NCBI RefSeq assembly: GCF_004771005.1
Contig: NZ_RQHV01000050.1
Coordinates: 1 to 64,000 of the forward strand
From: Leptospira ilyithenensis
Lineage (GTDB): Bacteria; Spirochaetota; Leptospiria; Leptospirales; Leptospiraceae
DNA: 64,000 nucleotides
Reading direction: 5' to 3'
Made by a program: the position numbers and the translations under genes
The notes under the pieces: generated by a model
Database searches by the model: none
Seen by the model: only the letters and a program-made list of their open reading frames with translations
What the model was told of the DNA's origin: nothing
Part shown: positions 33,368 through 41,445 of the stretch, one piece after another
How the letters are laid out: every line of letters begins with the position of its first letter
How positions within the stretch are numbered: the stretch's first letter is position 1

Positions 33368-34213
33368 ATGATATCGTCTACGCAACGCCTCAATGCCGAG
33401 ACCTTTCGAAATCTTCATACCAAAGATACATTCGTAATGCCAAATGCTTGGGACGCCGGAAGCGCTCGTATGTTGGCCGGTTGCGGATTTTCTGCCATTG
33501 GAACAACCAGCGCAGGCATTGCTTTTGCAGCAGGTTTGCCCGACTACCAAGTCTTAGATCGTGAAACTATGCTCGCGCGTGTTAAGGCGATCGTAGACGC
33601 TGTCGACATTCCGGTGAGTGCGGATCTCGAAGCTGGTTACGGAATTCAACCTTCCGAAGTAGCGGAAACGATACGCCAGGCAATTGCCATCGGAGTTGTA
33701 GGATGCAATCTGGAAGATCTGAGCGGTGACAAATCTTCTCCATTGCTGGATGCGGAACTTGCAAGCGAGCGCATTTATGCCGCTCGAAAGGAAGCCGATG
33801 CAAACAACCTACCGTTTACCCTAACAGCCCGTACAGATGCGTTTCTAACAAACCACCCCAATGCGTTTGATGAGGCGGTTCGGCGGGCCAATATGTATTA
33901 CAAAGCAGGGGCCGATTGTCTTTTTGTTCCGGGCGTTGGCGACGCGGAAACAATCGGTAAATTGGTAAACTCCATTCAAGGACCTATCAATGTCGTCATG
34001 GGCCTCACTCAAGGCAAACTAACAGTTGATCATCTAAAATCTCTCGGAGTTAGGCGAATCAGCATAGGAGGAAGTCTTGCGAGGGCTTGTTTTGGTCTGA
34101 TTCGCAGAGCGGCTTTGGAGATAAAAGAAACAGGCAGCTTTACCTTTGCAGACAATCAATATCCTCATAATGAATTATGTGAATTTTTCGAAGCATGGGA
34201 GACTAGAACCTGA
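33368..34213 (+). CDS. Isocitrate lyase/PEP mutase family protein
   Basis: This 281-residue protein of the PEP-mutase/ICL superfamily has FVMPNAWDAGSARMLAGCGF, IGTTSAGIAFAAGLPDY, VSADLEAGYG (metal site), NLEDLSGDK and LTARTDAFL. It probably cleaves or forms a C-C bond in a small 2-oxo acid; the catalytic Cys loop of true isocitrate lyase is not seen. The next gene's ATG overlaps its stop by 1 bp. Confidence 0.9.
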   Translation: MISSTQRLNAETFRNLHTKDTFVMPNAWDAGSARMLAGCGFSAIGTTSAGIAFAAGLPDYQVLDRETMLARVKAIVDAVDIPVSADLEAGYGIQPSEVAETIRQAIAIGVVGCNLEDLSGDKSSPLLDAELASERIYAARKEADANNLPFTLTARTDAFLTNHPNAFDEAVRRANMYYKAGADCLFVPGVGDAETIGKLVNSIQGPINVVMGLTQGKLTVDHLKSLGVRRISIGGSLARACFGLIRRAALEIKETGSFTFADNQYPHNELCEFFEAWETRT

Positions 34214-34656
34214 TGATTTTAAAAATAGCGAAAACACAAATACCTATTATCCTACTAGTATGTTTTTTTCTTCTACCGCCTTTCCTTACATGCAAACGGA
34301 AAGAATCAGCTAACAATAACCAGACGATACGGGTAAATGAATCTGAAACAATTGCACCTTCCCCAAGTATGGAAACACAACGCTTGGAAAATAAAATGGA
34401 AGATGTACATTCTCTGGGTTGGTCCAAAGACGGTGCCCTTTTTGTTTACAGGACTTTTTCAAACTCCAATGCAATCACATCCCATTCGAATCTTACCGTC
34501 AAAGTCGTTGATATTGTATCGGATAATATATTGGGATATTTTTTGAATCCAAAAAGGGATCGTATTGCCATATTGATCAAAGAATCGAGAGGAGAACCGT
34601 ATTTACCTGACTATTTTATAGTAGGATGTTCACTCGGTTCAGGATTCAAAAAATGA
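34213..34656 (+). CDS. Hypothetical lipoprotein
   Basis: This 147-residue protein has a signal peptide ending in a lipobox-like FLTCKRKES (Cys at about residue 27). The mature part is unrecognised. Its start overlaps the upstream stop, and its stop overlaps the next ATG, so it is embedded in an operon. Confidence 0.65.
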   Translation: MILKIAKTQIPIILLVCFFLLPPFLTCKRKESANNNQTIRVNESETIAPSPSMETQRLENKMEDVHSLGWSKDGALFVYRTFSNSNAITSHSNLTVKVVDIVSDNILGYFLNPKRDRIAILIKESRGEPYLPDYFIVGCSLGSGFKK

Positions 34657-35045
34657 AAAAGGCTACAACGGAAAGTATGCGTTATGCGGTAAAATTCAAA
34701 ACCGTCGACGAATATATAAAATCTTTTCCTGTCGATACCCGGACACTCCTAACTCAAATGAGAAACCTGATCAAAGAATTGGCACCAAATGCAAAGGAAA
34801 AAATAAGCTACAACATGCCTGCCTATGAATTAAACGGAATCCTCGTTTATTATGCAGCTTATAAAAAACATTTCGGATTTTATCCTACCTCAAATGTGAT
34901 CGAAACATTCAAAAACGAACTTACTTCATATAAATTTTCAAAAGGTGCGATACAGTTTCCTCTGGACAAACCTTTGCCGAAAGGGCTGATTACTAAAATT
35001 GTTAAGTACAGGGTAAAAGAAAATCTGCAGAAAAGTAAGCAGTAA
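34653..35045 (+). CDS. DUF1801 (iron-chaperone-like) protein
   Basis: This 130-residue protein has the DUF1801 pattern: FKTVDEYIKSFP, KEKISYNMPAYELNGILVYY, KKHFGFYPTSNVI and KGAIQFPLDKPLPKGLI. Family members such as YdhG are called iron chaperones on limited evidence. I start it at ATG 34653, which overlaps the preceding stop as ATGA. Confidence 0.86.
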   Translation: MKKATTESMRYAVKFKTVDEYIKSFPVDTRTLLTQMRNLIKELAPNAKEKISYNMPAYELNGILVYYAAYKKHFGFYPTSNVIETFKNELTSYKFSKGAIQFPLDKPLPKGLITKIVKYRVKENLQKSKQ

Positions 35046-35072
35046 AAGATTTGTATTCCAAAGGACAACTAT

Positions 35073-35480
35073 ATGGATAAATTCAATTTAGAAAAAGATA
35101 TCAACGTCTTGTGTGTGACTGCAACATCCTTTCCTGACGGGGTAATTGAAGCGCATAACAAGCTTCATTCTCTGATCTCGCCCTCAAAGGAAAGAAGATA
35201 CTTCGGAATATCACGTCCGAACAAAGACGAAATCGTTTACAAAGCCGCAGCCGAAGAAATGGAAGAAGGAGAAGCGGACAAACTATCTTGCGAACGGTTT
35301 GTAATCAAAAAGGGAGAGTTCATTTGTTTGACCATAAAAGATTTTATGGAAGATGTTCAAGGCATCGAGAATGCATTTAGAAAACTGATTTCACGCGATG
35401 ATATAGACCCCAACGGATATTGCCTTGAATGGTATTTGAATGAGAAAGACGTGAAATGCATGGTCGGATTAAAATCCTAA
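35073..35480 (+). CDS. GyrI-like effector-binding-type protein
   Basis: This 135-residue protein resembles stand-alone effector-binding (GyrI/AraC-E-bind-like) proteins common in Bacteroidetes: FPDGVIEAHNKLHSLIS, RRYFGISRPNKDEIVYKAAA, GEFICLTIKDFMED and GYCLEWYLN. It has no DNA-binding domain. The role is unknown. Confidence 0.75.
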   Translation: MDKFNLEKDINVLCVTATSFPDGVIEAHNKLHSLISPSKERRYFGISRPNKDEIVYKAAAEEMEEGEADKLSCERFVIKKGEFICLTIKDFMEDVQGIENAFRKLISRDDIDPNGYCLEWYLNEKDVKCMVGLKS

Positions 35481-35558
35481 AAATCCCCCGAGGATGTCCA
35501 ATTTTTAAAATCTCGATTGATATAGGAATGTAATTCCATTCAGCAAGAGGTAAACAAA

Positions 35559-35918
35559 ATGAACGAATTCGTATTATTGTTCCGCATGGACATCAAAACC
35601 AAAGAAGCACAACCGTCGCCGGAACAAATGCAAGTATACATGAAGAAATGGCAGGATTGGATCGGAGGCATTGCAGCCCAAAACAAGTTGGCCGAAGGAG
35701 GCAATCATTTGTCTTCCGATGGTAAAGTAGTAAAATCGAACAATATGGTAACCGATGGCCCTTATGCCGAAATCAAGGAATCAATCGCAGGTTACATCAT
35801 CATAAAAGCAAAAAACTACGAAGAAGCTGTGAAGATTGCAAAGGATTGCCCTATTTTGCAAGGAGAAGGAAATAGCGTGGAAGTGAGAAAAATCGATTCG
35901 CTTGATACCAACGACTAA
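35559..35918 (+). CDS. YciI/DGPF-domain protein
   Basis: This 119-residue protein of the YCII-related (DGPF) family has FVLLFRMDIKTKEAQPSPEQ, WQDWIGGIAAQNKLAEGGNH, VTDGPYAEIKESIAGYIIIK and CPILQGEGNSVEVR. TDGPYAE is the DGPF-like hallmark. These genes pair with ECF42-type sigma factors, as here, where the sigma gene follows after 39 bp. Confidence 0.9.
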   Translation: MNEFVLLFRMDIKTKEAQPSPEQMQVYMKKWQDWIGGIAAQNKLAEGGNHLSSDGKVVKSNNMVTDGPYAEIKESIAGYIIIKAKNYEEAVKIAKDCPILQGEGNSVEVRKIDSLDTND

Positions 35919-35925
35919 GATAAAA

Positions 35926-35953
35926 AAATACCTCTGCAACCGTAGAGGTATTT
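35926..35953 (+). promoter_or_regulatory. Hairpin before the sigma-factor start
   Basis: AAATACCTCT (35926-35935) pairs perfectly with AGAGGTATTT (35944-35953) around an 8-nt loop. The right arm contains AGAGG, the only Shine-Dalgarno candidate for the ATG at 35958. The hairpin could limit sigma-factor translation, or act as an attenuator. Confidence 0.55.
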
Positions 35954-35957
35954 CCTT

Positions 35958-37184
35958 ATGAAAAATGCAGAATTGATTCCGCATCTGTTTAGAACGGAAT
36001 ACAGAAAAATCATATCGGTTCTTTGCAGACATATCGGATTCGAACAGATAGACATCGCCGAAGATATCGCAAGCGACACCTTCCTCAGTGCGGCAGAAAC
36101 ATGGGGATTGAAAGGTGTTCCTCAAAATCCGGCGGCTTGGCTTTATCATGTTGCAAAGAACAAAGCCAAAAATCACTTGCAGCGCAATTCTATCTTTGAA
36201 AACAAAATTGTTCCCGAACTAAAAAAAACTTATTCCGATTCATCAGAACAGGAAATCGATCTATCTCCTCAAAATATATATGACAGCCAATTGCAAATGA
36301 TGTTTACCATTTGCCACCCTTCCGTCTCAACGGAAGCGCAGATCGGATTATCACTTCGCATTCTCTGCGGTTTCGGGATTGAAGAAATTGCGGATGCGTT
36401 TTTAACGAATAAGGAAACAATCAATAAACGATTATTTCGTGCCAAAGAAAAACTAAAGGAAGAAAAGATCAAAATCGAACTTCCCGAGTTGCAGGAAATC
36501 GATGAACGATTAACAACAGTATTAACAACGATTTATCTATTATTCAATGAAGGGTATTATTCCGTCAGCGGGAACAAAACTCTTCGCAAAGATCTTTGTT
36601 TGGAAGCAATTCGTTTGTGCAATATGCTCGTTGAAAACGAACATACCGATAAACCTCAGGTAAACGCATTGCTTTCTTTGATGTGTTTTCACGCTTCCCG
36701 ATTTGAGGCAAGACAAAACGATAACGGTGAACAGATATTATATGAAGAACAGGATAAAAATCTCTGGAACACCGACTTAATCGGCAAAGGAGAATATTTT
36801 TTTACCCGCGCTACAACGGGAACTAAAATTTCCAAATATCATTTGGAAGCTGCCATAGCCTATTGGCACACTCAAAAATCAGAAACAAAAGAAAAATGGG
36901 AGAACATTCTGCAGCTTTACAATCAGTTGCTACAAATGGAATATTCTCCTATTGCAGCACTGAACAGAACGTTCGCTCTCTCAAAAGCAAATGGAAAAGA
37001 AGAAGCAATCCGAGAGGCGGAAAAACTAAATCTGACAGACAATCATTTTTACTTTACCTTGCTTGGTGAACTTTATACTGACATTGATAACGACAAAGCG
37101 AAACAAAATTTTCAAAAGGCTCTCGCACTTGCAAAAACAAACTCGGACAAGTCGGCAATTCGGAAAAAAATTGATAACTTATGA
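35958..37184 (+). CDS. ECF sigma factor with helical extension (ECF42-like)
   Basis: This 408-residue protein has sigma region 2 (LFRTEYRKIISVLCRHIGF, EDIASDTFLSAAETW, NPAAWLYHVAKNKA), region 4 (ICGFGIEEIADAFLTNKETI, NKRLFRAKEKL) and a long C-terminal TPR-like extension with YYSVSGNK and NRTFALSKANG. This length, the extension and the YciI-family partner define the ECF42 type, which has no classic anti-sigma factor. It should direct transcription of its own locus or related genes. Confidence 0.9.
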   Translation: MKNAELIPHLFRTEYRKIISVLCRHIGFEQIDIAEDIASDTFLSAAETWGLKGVPQNPAAWLYHVAKNKAKNHLQRNSIFENKIVPELKKTYSDSSEQEIDLSPQNIYDSQLQMMFTICHPSVSTEAQIGLSLRILCGFGIEEIADAFLTNKETINKRLFRAKEKLKEEKIKIELPELQEIDERLTTVLTTIYLLFNEGYYSVSGNKTLRKDLCLEAIRLCNMLVENEHTDKPQVNALLSLMCFHASRFEARQNDNGEQILYEEQDKNLWNTDLIGKGEYFFTRATTGTKISKYHLEAAIAYWHTQKSETKEKWENILQLYNQLLQMEYSPIAALNRTFALSKANGKEEAIREAEKLNLTDNHFYFTLLGELYTDIDNDKAKQNFQKALALAKTNSDKSAIRKKIDNL

Positions 37185-37303
37185 GAATATAGTTCAAAAA
37201 TAGGAAAAACAAGTGAAAACAAACATCCATGTTCTTTTATTTCTGTTGAAGCGATTAAACAAGATTACAAAAAGAATGATTGCCTAGAATAAAAAATACA
37301 TTT

Positions 37304-37657
37304 ATGACCTTTCTTCGCAGATTAACAATACTCACCGCCATCATGACCGCTTGTTCCTTTTTTCTTTCCGGTCTTGTAGCATATTATATTTTGCTTAAGG
37401 ATTCGGTGCTTCGGGAAGAATGTTTCGCCAGGAATGAATCGGATATCAATTGCAATCTGATCGGAGAGTGGAGTTTCATCGCCATTCCCATGATGGTACT
37501 GATTGCTAACTGGATCTCAGGCTTGATCATTTCCTTTGTAGCTTATTTTCTACTTCCGCAGAACGCCAAACAGCATTTTTATACTTCTTTGATTGCCGTT
37601 TTATTACATCCATTGTTGGTTTTCATCATTTGTATGCCGATTATTTCATTGTTATAA
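37304..37657 (+). CDS. Hypothetical membrane protein
   Basis: This small protein of 117 residues has three hydrophobic segments (about residues 8-30, 60-82 and 92-115) and two Cys in a periplasmic-looking loop. I use ATG 37304; a TTG at 37280 would add 8 residues. No family is recognised. Confidence 0.6.
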   Translation: MTFLRRLTILTAIMTACSFFLSGLVAYYILLKDSVLREECFARNESDINCNLIGEWSFIAIPMMVLIANWISGLIISFVAYFLLPQNAKQHFYTSLIAVLLHPLLVFIICMPIISLL

Positions 37658-37760
37658 AAGTTAACATCAATTATACTTAATGGTGGTGATGCATAAAGCG
37701 AGCCCGATGGAGAGAAGTTCGTTGTTCCCAAAGTAGCTACCGTATAGATGCGATTTTTTC

Positions 37761-38378
37761 TTATCCTTCCGACTTCCCGCTCACCGACTCCAAATAATCC
37801 CGTAACGAGTAATAAGAAGACCATAGTATTTTTTTATCTCTAAAACTTTTTGCCAAACCAAAGGATCCTTCATGGACCGCAACAATGAACTCGGCAATCT
37901 TTCTCGGATCCGATTTTTCTTTTAAATAACCTTCGTTTTGTGCTCTTTCCAGATAGCCTTCCAATCCTTCTATCCACAGCCTCATCACAGAATGAAGTTT
38001 TTCTCCAAACTCAGTATCTACTGCCGACATCTCCTGAGTCAGATTGTTGATCGCACAACCATACGTCAGAAAATCATCTGAAACGGTTTCGATGAATTTT
38101 CTATAACGACTGATGATTCCTTGTATGGGATTTTTATAAGCGGCCAAAGGATATATCCAAGTTTCCAAAGTTACCTTTTTGATAACTTCATCTACCAAAG
38201 CGTAACCCAGATCGTTCTTGGTCGCAAAATAATGAAAAAAGGCACCAGTCGTCAAATCCGTCTTGGCAACGATATCCCGAATGCTCACCCCTTGAAACCC
38301 TTTCCGGTACACTTCTCCGAATGCCACTTCAATAATGTGGGCTCTTGTTTTCTCCGGATCTCTTGTCTTTTTCACCAA
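37761..38378 (-). CDS. TetR/AcrR-family regulator
   Basis: This 205-residue protein has a TetR HTH: RAHIIEVAFGEVYRKGFQGV, then SIRDIVAKTDLTTGAFFHYF. A C-terminal helical domain resembles the TetR_C subgroup. It is divergent from the SRPBCC gene at 38.6 kb, with an inverted repeat between them. Confidence 0.9.
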   Translation of the reverse strand: MVKKTRDPEKTRAHIIEVAFGEVYRKGFQGVSIRDIVAKTDLTTGAFFHYFATKNDLGYALVDEVIKKVTLETWIYPLAAYKNPIQGIISRYRKFIETVSDDFLTYGCAINNLTQEMSAVDTEFGEKLHSVMRLWIEGLEGYLERAQNEGYLKEKSDPRKIAEFIVAVHEGSFGLAKSFRDKKILWSSYYSLRDYLESVSGKSEG

Positions 38379-38496
38379 ATCTCAACCTTTTTTTAGTTTT
38401 GATTATACCACCTGATATGTCGATGATATTTTTTTTCCTAATTTTATTGGAAAATCGTCAAATAAAGTTCAAATTTCTAATTAATTTTATTTTTTT

Positions 38497-38524
38497 TGCT
38501 TTACAACATATCAAACGGTATGTT
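38497..38524 (+). promoter_or_regulatory. Promoter/operator between TetR and SRPBCC genes
   Basis: TTGCTT (38497-38502) and TATGTT (38519-38524) are 16 bp apart. AACATA...TATGTT (38505-38524) forms an interrupted palindrome over the promoter, a likely TetR site. Confidence 0.5.
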
Positions 38525-38608
38525 ATCTAAATCGCTACGGACCCATTTTTGGATGTTCAACTTCCATAAATCTAAAATACAATAACAAACTAAAAAAGGA
38601 ATAAAAAC

Positions 38609-39151
38609 ATGAAAATAACACTCATTATACTGGGAGTCATCGCATTTGCGGTAATCCTATTGTGCATATTCGCACCAACGGATTTTAAGCTGGAAAGAGA
38701 TATTACAATCAACAAACCTAGGAACATAGTTTTCGCGGAAATCAAACTTCTAAAGAATCATTCCAAATGGAACGCATGGTTAAAAAAAGACCCTTCTGCA
38801 AAGATGGAATACAAAGGTACAGATGGTACGGTCGGGTTTATTTCGTCTTGGGAAAGTGAAAACCAGGAACTAGGAATCGGTGAACAAGAGATCATAACTA
38901 TCACGGAAGGAGAAAGATTGGAAATGCAACTCCGATTCAAAAAGCCGATGGAGGGCAAACTTGCTTCTTATATAATCACCGAATCTCTCGGGGAAAACCA
39001 AACAAAAGTTACAGTCGGCATGTATGATAAAATGCCTATCCCTATGAACGCGATCCACCTGATCGTAAACGTGTGCTTTGAAATTCAGAAAAAGATGACG
39101 GATAATATGGATGCAGGTCTGAACGATTTGAAGGTTATATTGGAAAAATAA
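38609..39151 (+). CDS. Membrane-anchored SRPBCC protein
   Basis: This 180-residue protein has an N-terminal membrane anchor (LIILGVIAFAVILLCIFA) followed by a START-like domain (FKLERDITINKPRNIVFAEI, NHSKWNAWLKKDP, ESLGENQTKVTVGM). Such anchored SRPBCC proteins face the periplasm or the membrane. It may be controlled by the divergent TetR. Confidence 0.85.
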   Translation: MKITLIILGVIAFAVILLCIFAPTDFKLERDITINKPRNIVFAEIKLLKNHSKWNAWLKKDPSAKMEYKGTDGTVGFISSWESENQELGIGEQEIITITEGERLEMQLRFKKPMEGKLASYIITESLGENQTKVTVGMYDKMPIPMNAIHLIVNVCFEIQKKMTDNMDAGLNDLKVILEK

Positions 39152-39331
39152 ATTCCAGGGCAATGATCTGTCATAGGTACCACAAATATGTCCTGCCGCG
39201 TAAGCAAAGAAACTCCGGCTTATGTGGTAGGTACCACAAAATCACAAAACTCCCAGCTTACCCCACCCACTCCGCCTCTCCCACTAGTAGACCCAAACCT
39301 ACTTTTTTTCTTTCTTTCCTATCATTTTCCC

Positions 39332-39388
39332 TTGACGAAATTTTCGAATTGACCGTATTTTACCAAAAGGTTAATTAACCATATGGTT
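39332..39388 (+). promoter_or_regulatory. Promoter and triple half-site operator of arsR
   Basis: TTGACG (39332-39337) and TATTTT (39356-39361) are 18 bp apart. Downstream, GGTT-AATT-AACC-ATAT-GGTT (39369-39388) makes two overlapping 12-bp palindromes, the second spanning the ATG at 39383. Confidence 0.65.
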
Positions 39389-39739
39389 CAATATACTTCC
39401 ACTCCCGACCAACTGAGTCTCACATTTGCGGCCTTGGCAGACCCAACCCGCAGACAGATCCTCTCTGCTTTGAAATCGGGGGAGGTATCGGTAAAAGAAC
39501 TCGCGGAACCTTTTTCCATCAGCTTGCCTGCGATTACAAAACACCTGAAAGTTTTGGAAAAAGCCGGACTCATTTCCCGTGGCAAAGAAGCGCAATGGCG
39601 CCCTGCCCGGCTGGAAGTTGGTCCCCTGATCGAAGTAGCTACCTGGGTGGATAAGTACAGAGAATTTTGGGAAAAACGCTTTGATCGTCTGGAAGAGTAT
39701 TTACAAGAACTGCAAAAAAAAGAAAAAGAACAGAACTGA
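39383..39739 (+). CDS. ArsR-family regulator
   Basis: This 118-residue winged-helix protein has LTFAALADPTRRQILSALKS, recognition helix ISLPAITKHLKVLEKAGLI, then YREFWEKRFDRLEEYL. It heads a plus-strand run of DoxX, SRPBCC and MFS genes reaching 43.5 kb. Confidence 0.92.
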   Translation: MVQYTSTPDQLSLTFAALADPTRRQILSALKSGEVSVKELAEPFSISLPAITKHLKVLEKAGLISRGKEAQWRPARLEVGPLIEVATWVDKYREFWEKRFDRLEEYLQELQKKEKEQN

Positions 39740-39759
39740 AGTAGTCAGAGGAGAATAAC

Positions 39760-40152
39760 ATGAACAAAGAAAAAATCAAGACCATCGCATATTGGGTCAT
39801 CACGATCCTAATAGGAGCAAACTATTTGTTTGCCGGATTTATTTACCTCACAAGAAATCCTGAGGTCCTTGCAGGAATGGCTCAATTGGGCTATCCTTCT
39901 TACTTCCCTTTCATTTTAGGCACATGGAAACTATTAGGTGGAATTGCCATAATGGTACCGGGATTTGCTCTTTTGAAAGAATGGGCGTATGCTGGAATGT
40001 TTTTCAATCTTACCAGCGCTGCCATTTCCAGCGCCGTCTCAGGCTTGGAAATACAACACGTGATCAGTCCTCTCGTAATGCTTGTATTTGTGATCTTATC
40101 CTGGTGGTTGAGACCGGAAAACAGAAAGTTAACTTCGATTAAATCTAAATAA
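39760..40152 (+). CDS. DoxX-like membrane protein
   Basis: This 130-residue protein has four membrane helices and the DoxX-like pattern: ANYLFAGFIYLTRNPEVLAG, MAQLGYPSYFPFILGTWKLL, GGIAIMVPGF and EWAYAGMFF. The family is linked to redox or membrane-stress functions without a firm activity. AGGAG lies before the ATG. It belongs to the ArsR operon. Confidence 0.86.
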   Translation: MNKEKIKTIAYWVITILIGANYLFAGFIYLTRNPEVLAGMAQLGYPSYFPFILGTWKLLGGIAIMVPGFALLKEWAYAGMFFNLTSAAISSAVSGLEIQHVISPLVMLVFVILSWWLRPENRKLTSIKSK

Positions 40153-40214
40153 TCGAAAAACCCAGAGGGCGTAGCGTAAAAATAACACGTAAAACAAGTC
40201 ATAGGAAATGAAAA

Positions 40215-40679
40215 ATGAACAGTAACAATACGGAAGACAGAACAATTTCCACCACACGAGTGTTTGATGCCCCGAGGGAACTGGTGTTCCAAATGTGGAC
40301 AGACCCGAATCATGTTGGAAATTGGTGGGGGCCAAAAGGTTTTACAAACACGATAGAGTCCATGGATGTAAAACCTGGCGGAGTTTGGAAATTCGTAATG
40401 CATGGGCCGGACGGAGTGGATTATCCGAATGTGATTGTATACATAGAAGTCCAAAAACCGAAACTACTCGTTTACAGACACGGATCAGATATCGAAGACC
40501 ATCCGGGTGATTTCCATGTAACGGTGACATTTGAAGAGGAAGGTAAAAAAACCAAACTCACAATGCTTGCTTTATTCCAATCGGCGGAAGCAAGAAACGA
40601 AGTCGTAGAGAAACACGGAGCGATCGAGGGTATGAGTCAAACAATGGAACGACTCCGGGATTACTTGGAAAAGGTCTAA
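40215..40679 (+). CDS. SRPBCC/AHSA1-family protein
   Basis: This 154-residue protein has TRVFDAPRELVFQMWTDPNH, WWGPKGFTNTIESMDV, GGVWKFVMHGPDGVDYPN and FHVTVTFEEEGKKTKLTM. It is close to the protein encoded at 23.2 kb and to the next two SRPBCC proteins in this run. Confidence 0.92.
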   Translation: MNSNNTEDRTISTTRVFDAPRELVFQMWTDPNHVGNWWGPKGFTNTIESMDVKPGGVWKFVMHGPDGVDYPNVIVYIEVQKPKLLVYRHGSDIEDHPGDFHVTVTFEEEGKKTKLTMLALFQSAEARNEVVEKHGAIEGMSQTMERLRDYLEKV

Positions 40680-40726
40680 GTATATAAATACTTTATAATA
40701 TAACGGATGGAATCAGGAGAAAACAA

Positions 40727-41194
40727 ATGGTGAATACGAATACGGAAACTTCCAAATTAGCAGACAGGGAAATCATATCCTTACGAACCTTAAGTTTTCC
40801 GCGTGAACTTGTTTTCAAAGCATGGACTGAACCGGAACGATTGGCACGTTGGTGGGGACCGAAAGATTTCAGGAATACATTTGAAGAATTCGATCTCCGT
40901 CCAGGAGGTAACTGGCGTTTTGTGATGCATGGCCCAAACGGAGATGATTATCCAAATCATTGTGTTTTCGTGGAAATCGTAAAACCGGAGCTTCTTGTAT
41001 TCAACCACATTAGCCCGGTTCATTTTTTCCAAGTAACTGCAAGCTTTGAAGAAGTTTCAACGGACAAGACAAAAGTTATATTCCGTATGATGTTCGAGTC
41101 TGCGGAAGAATGCGACAAGTCCAGACCTTACATTATCAAAGGAAACGAAGAAAACTTCGATCGTTTGGAAACGGAATTGGCAAGAGTTGCTTAA
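40727..41194 (+). CDS. SRPBCC/AHSA1-family protein
   Basis: This 155-residue paralogue of the previous product has LRTLSFPRELVFKAWTEPER, LARWWGPKDFRNTFEEFDL, GNWRFVMHGPNGDDYPNH and FFQVTASFEEVSTDKTKV. AGGAG precedes the ATG. It probably arose by tandem duplication. Confidence 0.92.
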   Translation: MVNTNTETSKLADREIISLRTLSFPRELVFKAWTEPERLARWWGPKDFRNTFEEFDLRPGGNWRFVMHGPNGDDYPNHCVFVEIVKPELLVFNHISPVHFFQVTASFEEVSTDKTKVIFRMMFESAEECDKSRPYIIKGNEENFDRLETELARVA

Positions 41195-41205
41195 CCGAGC
41201 GGAAT

Positions 41206-41445
41206 ATGGGAAAGCTGATTTTTCAAATGATGGTATCTTTGGATGGATACCATGAAGGACCAGATGGCGAAATCGATTGGCATGTTGTGGAGAACGAATT
41301 CAACAACTATGCAGCGGATTTATTGGACAAAGTTGATGCTTTGATCTTCGGATTAAAAATCAAACTGAATTTAAAACTGATTCAAGCCAAAGCACTTAAT
41401 TCCAGTTTGGTTATGATTTATTATAAACCGAATACAAATATATGA
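41206..41445 (+). pseudogene. RibD/DHFR-family protein with internal deletion
   Basis: The first 50 codons match the start of a RibD-C dihydrofolate-reductase-like protein (GKLIFQMMVSLDGYHEGPDG, then DALIFG). The sequence then jumps to the family's very end (KIKLNLKLIQAKALNSSLVM). About 100 residues are missing, so it should be inactive. Confidence 0.75.

Noticed and set aside
37579..37824. Minus-strand ORF overlapping the 3' end of the small membrane-protein gene
   Set aside because: It overlaps both that gene and the end of the TetR gene and has no family features.
39163..39378. 71-codon ORF upstream of arsR
   Set aside because: Low-complexity composition, overlaps the arsR promoter, and no family match.
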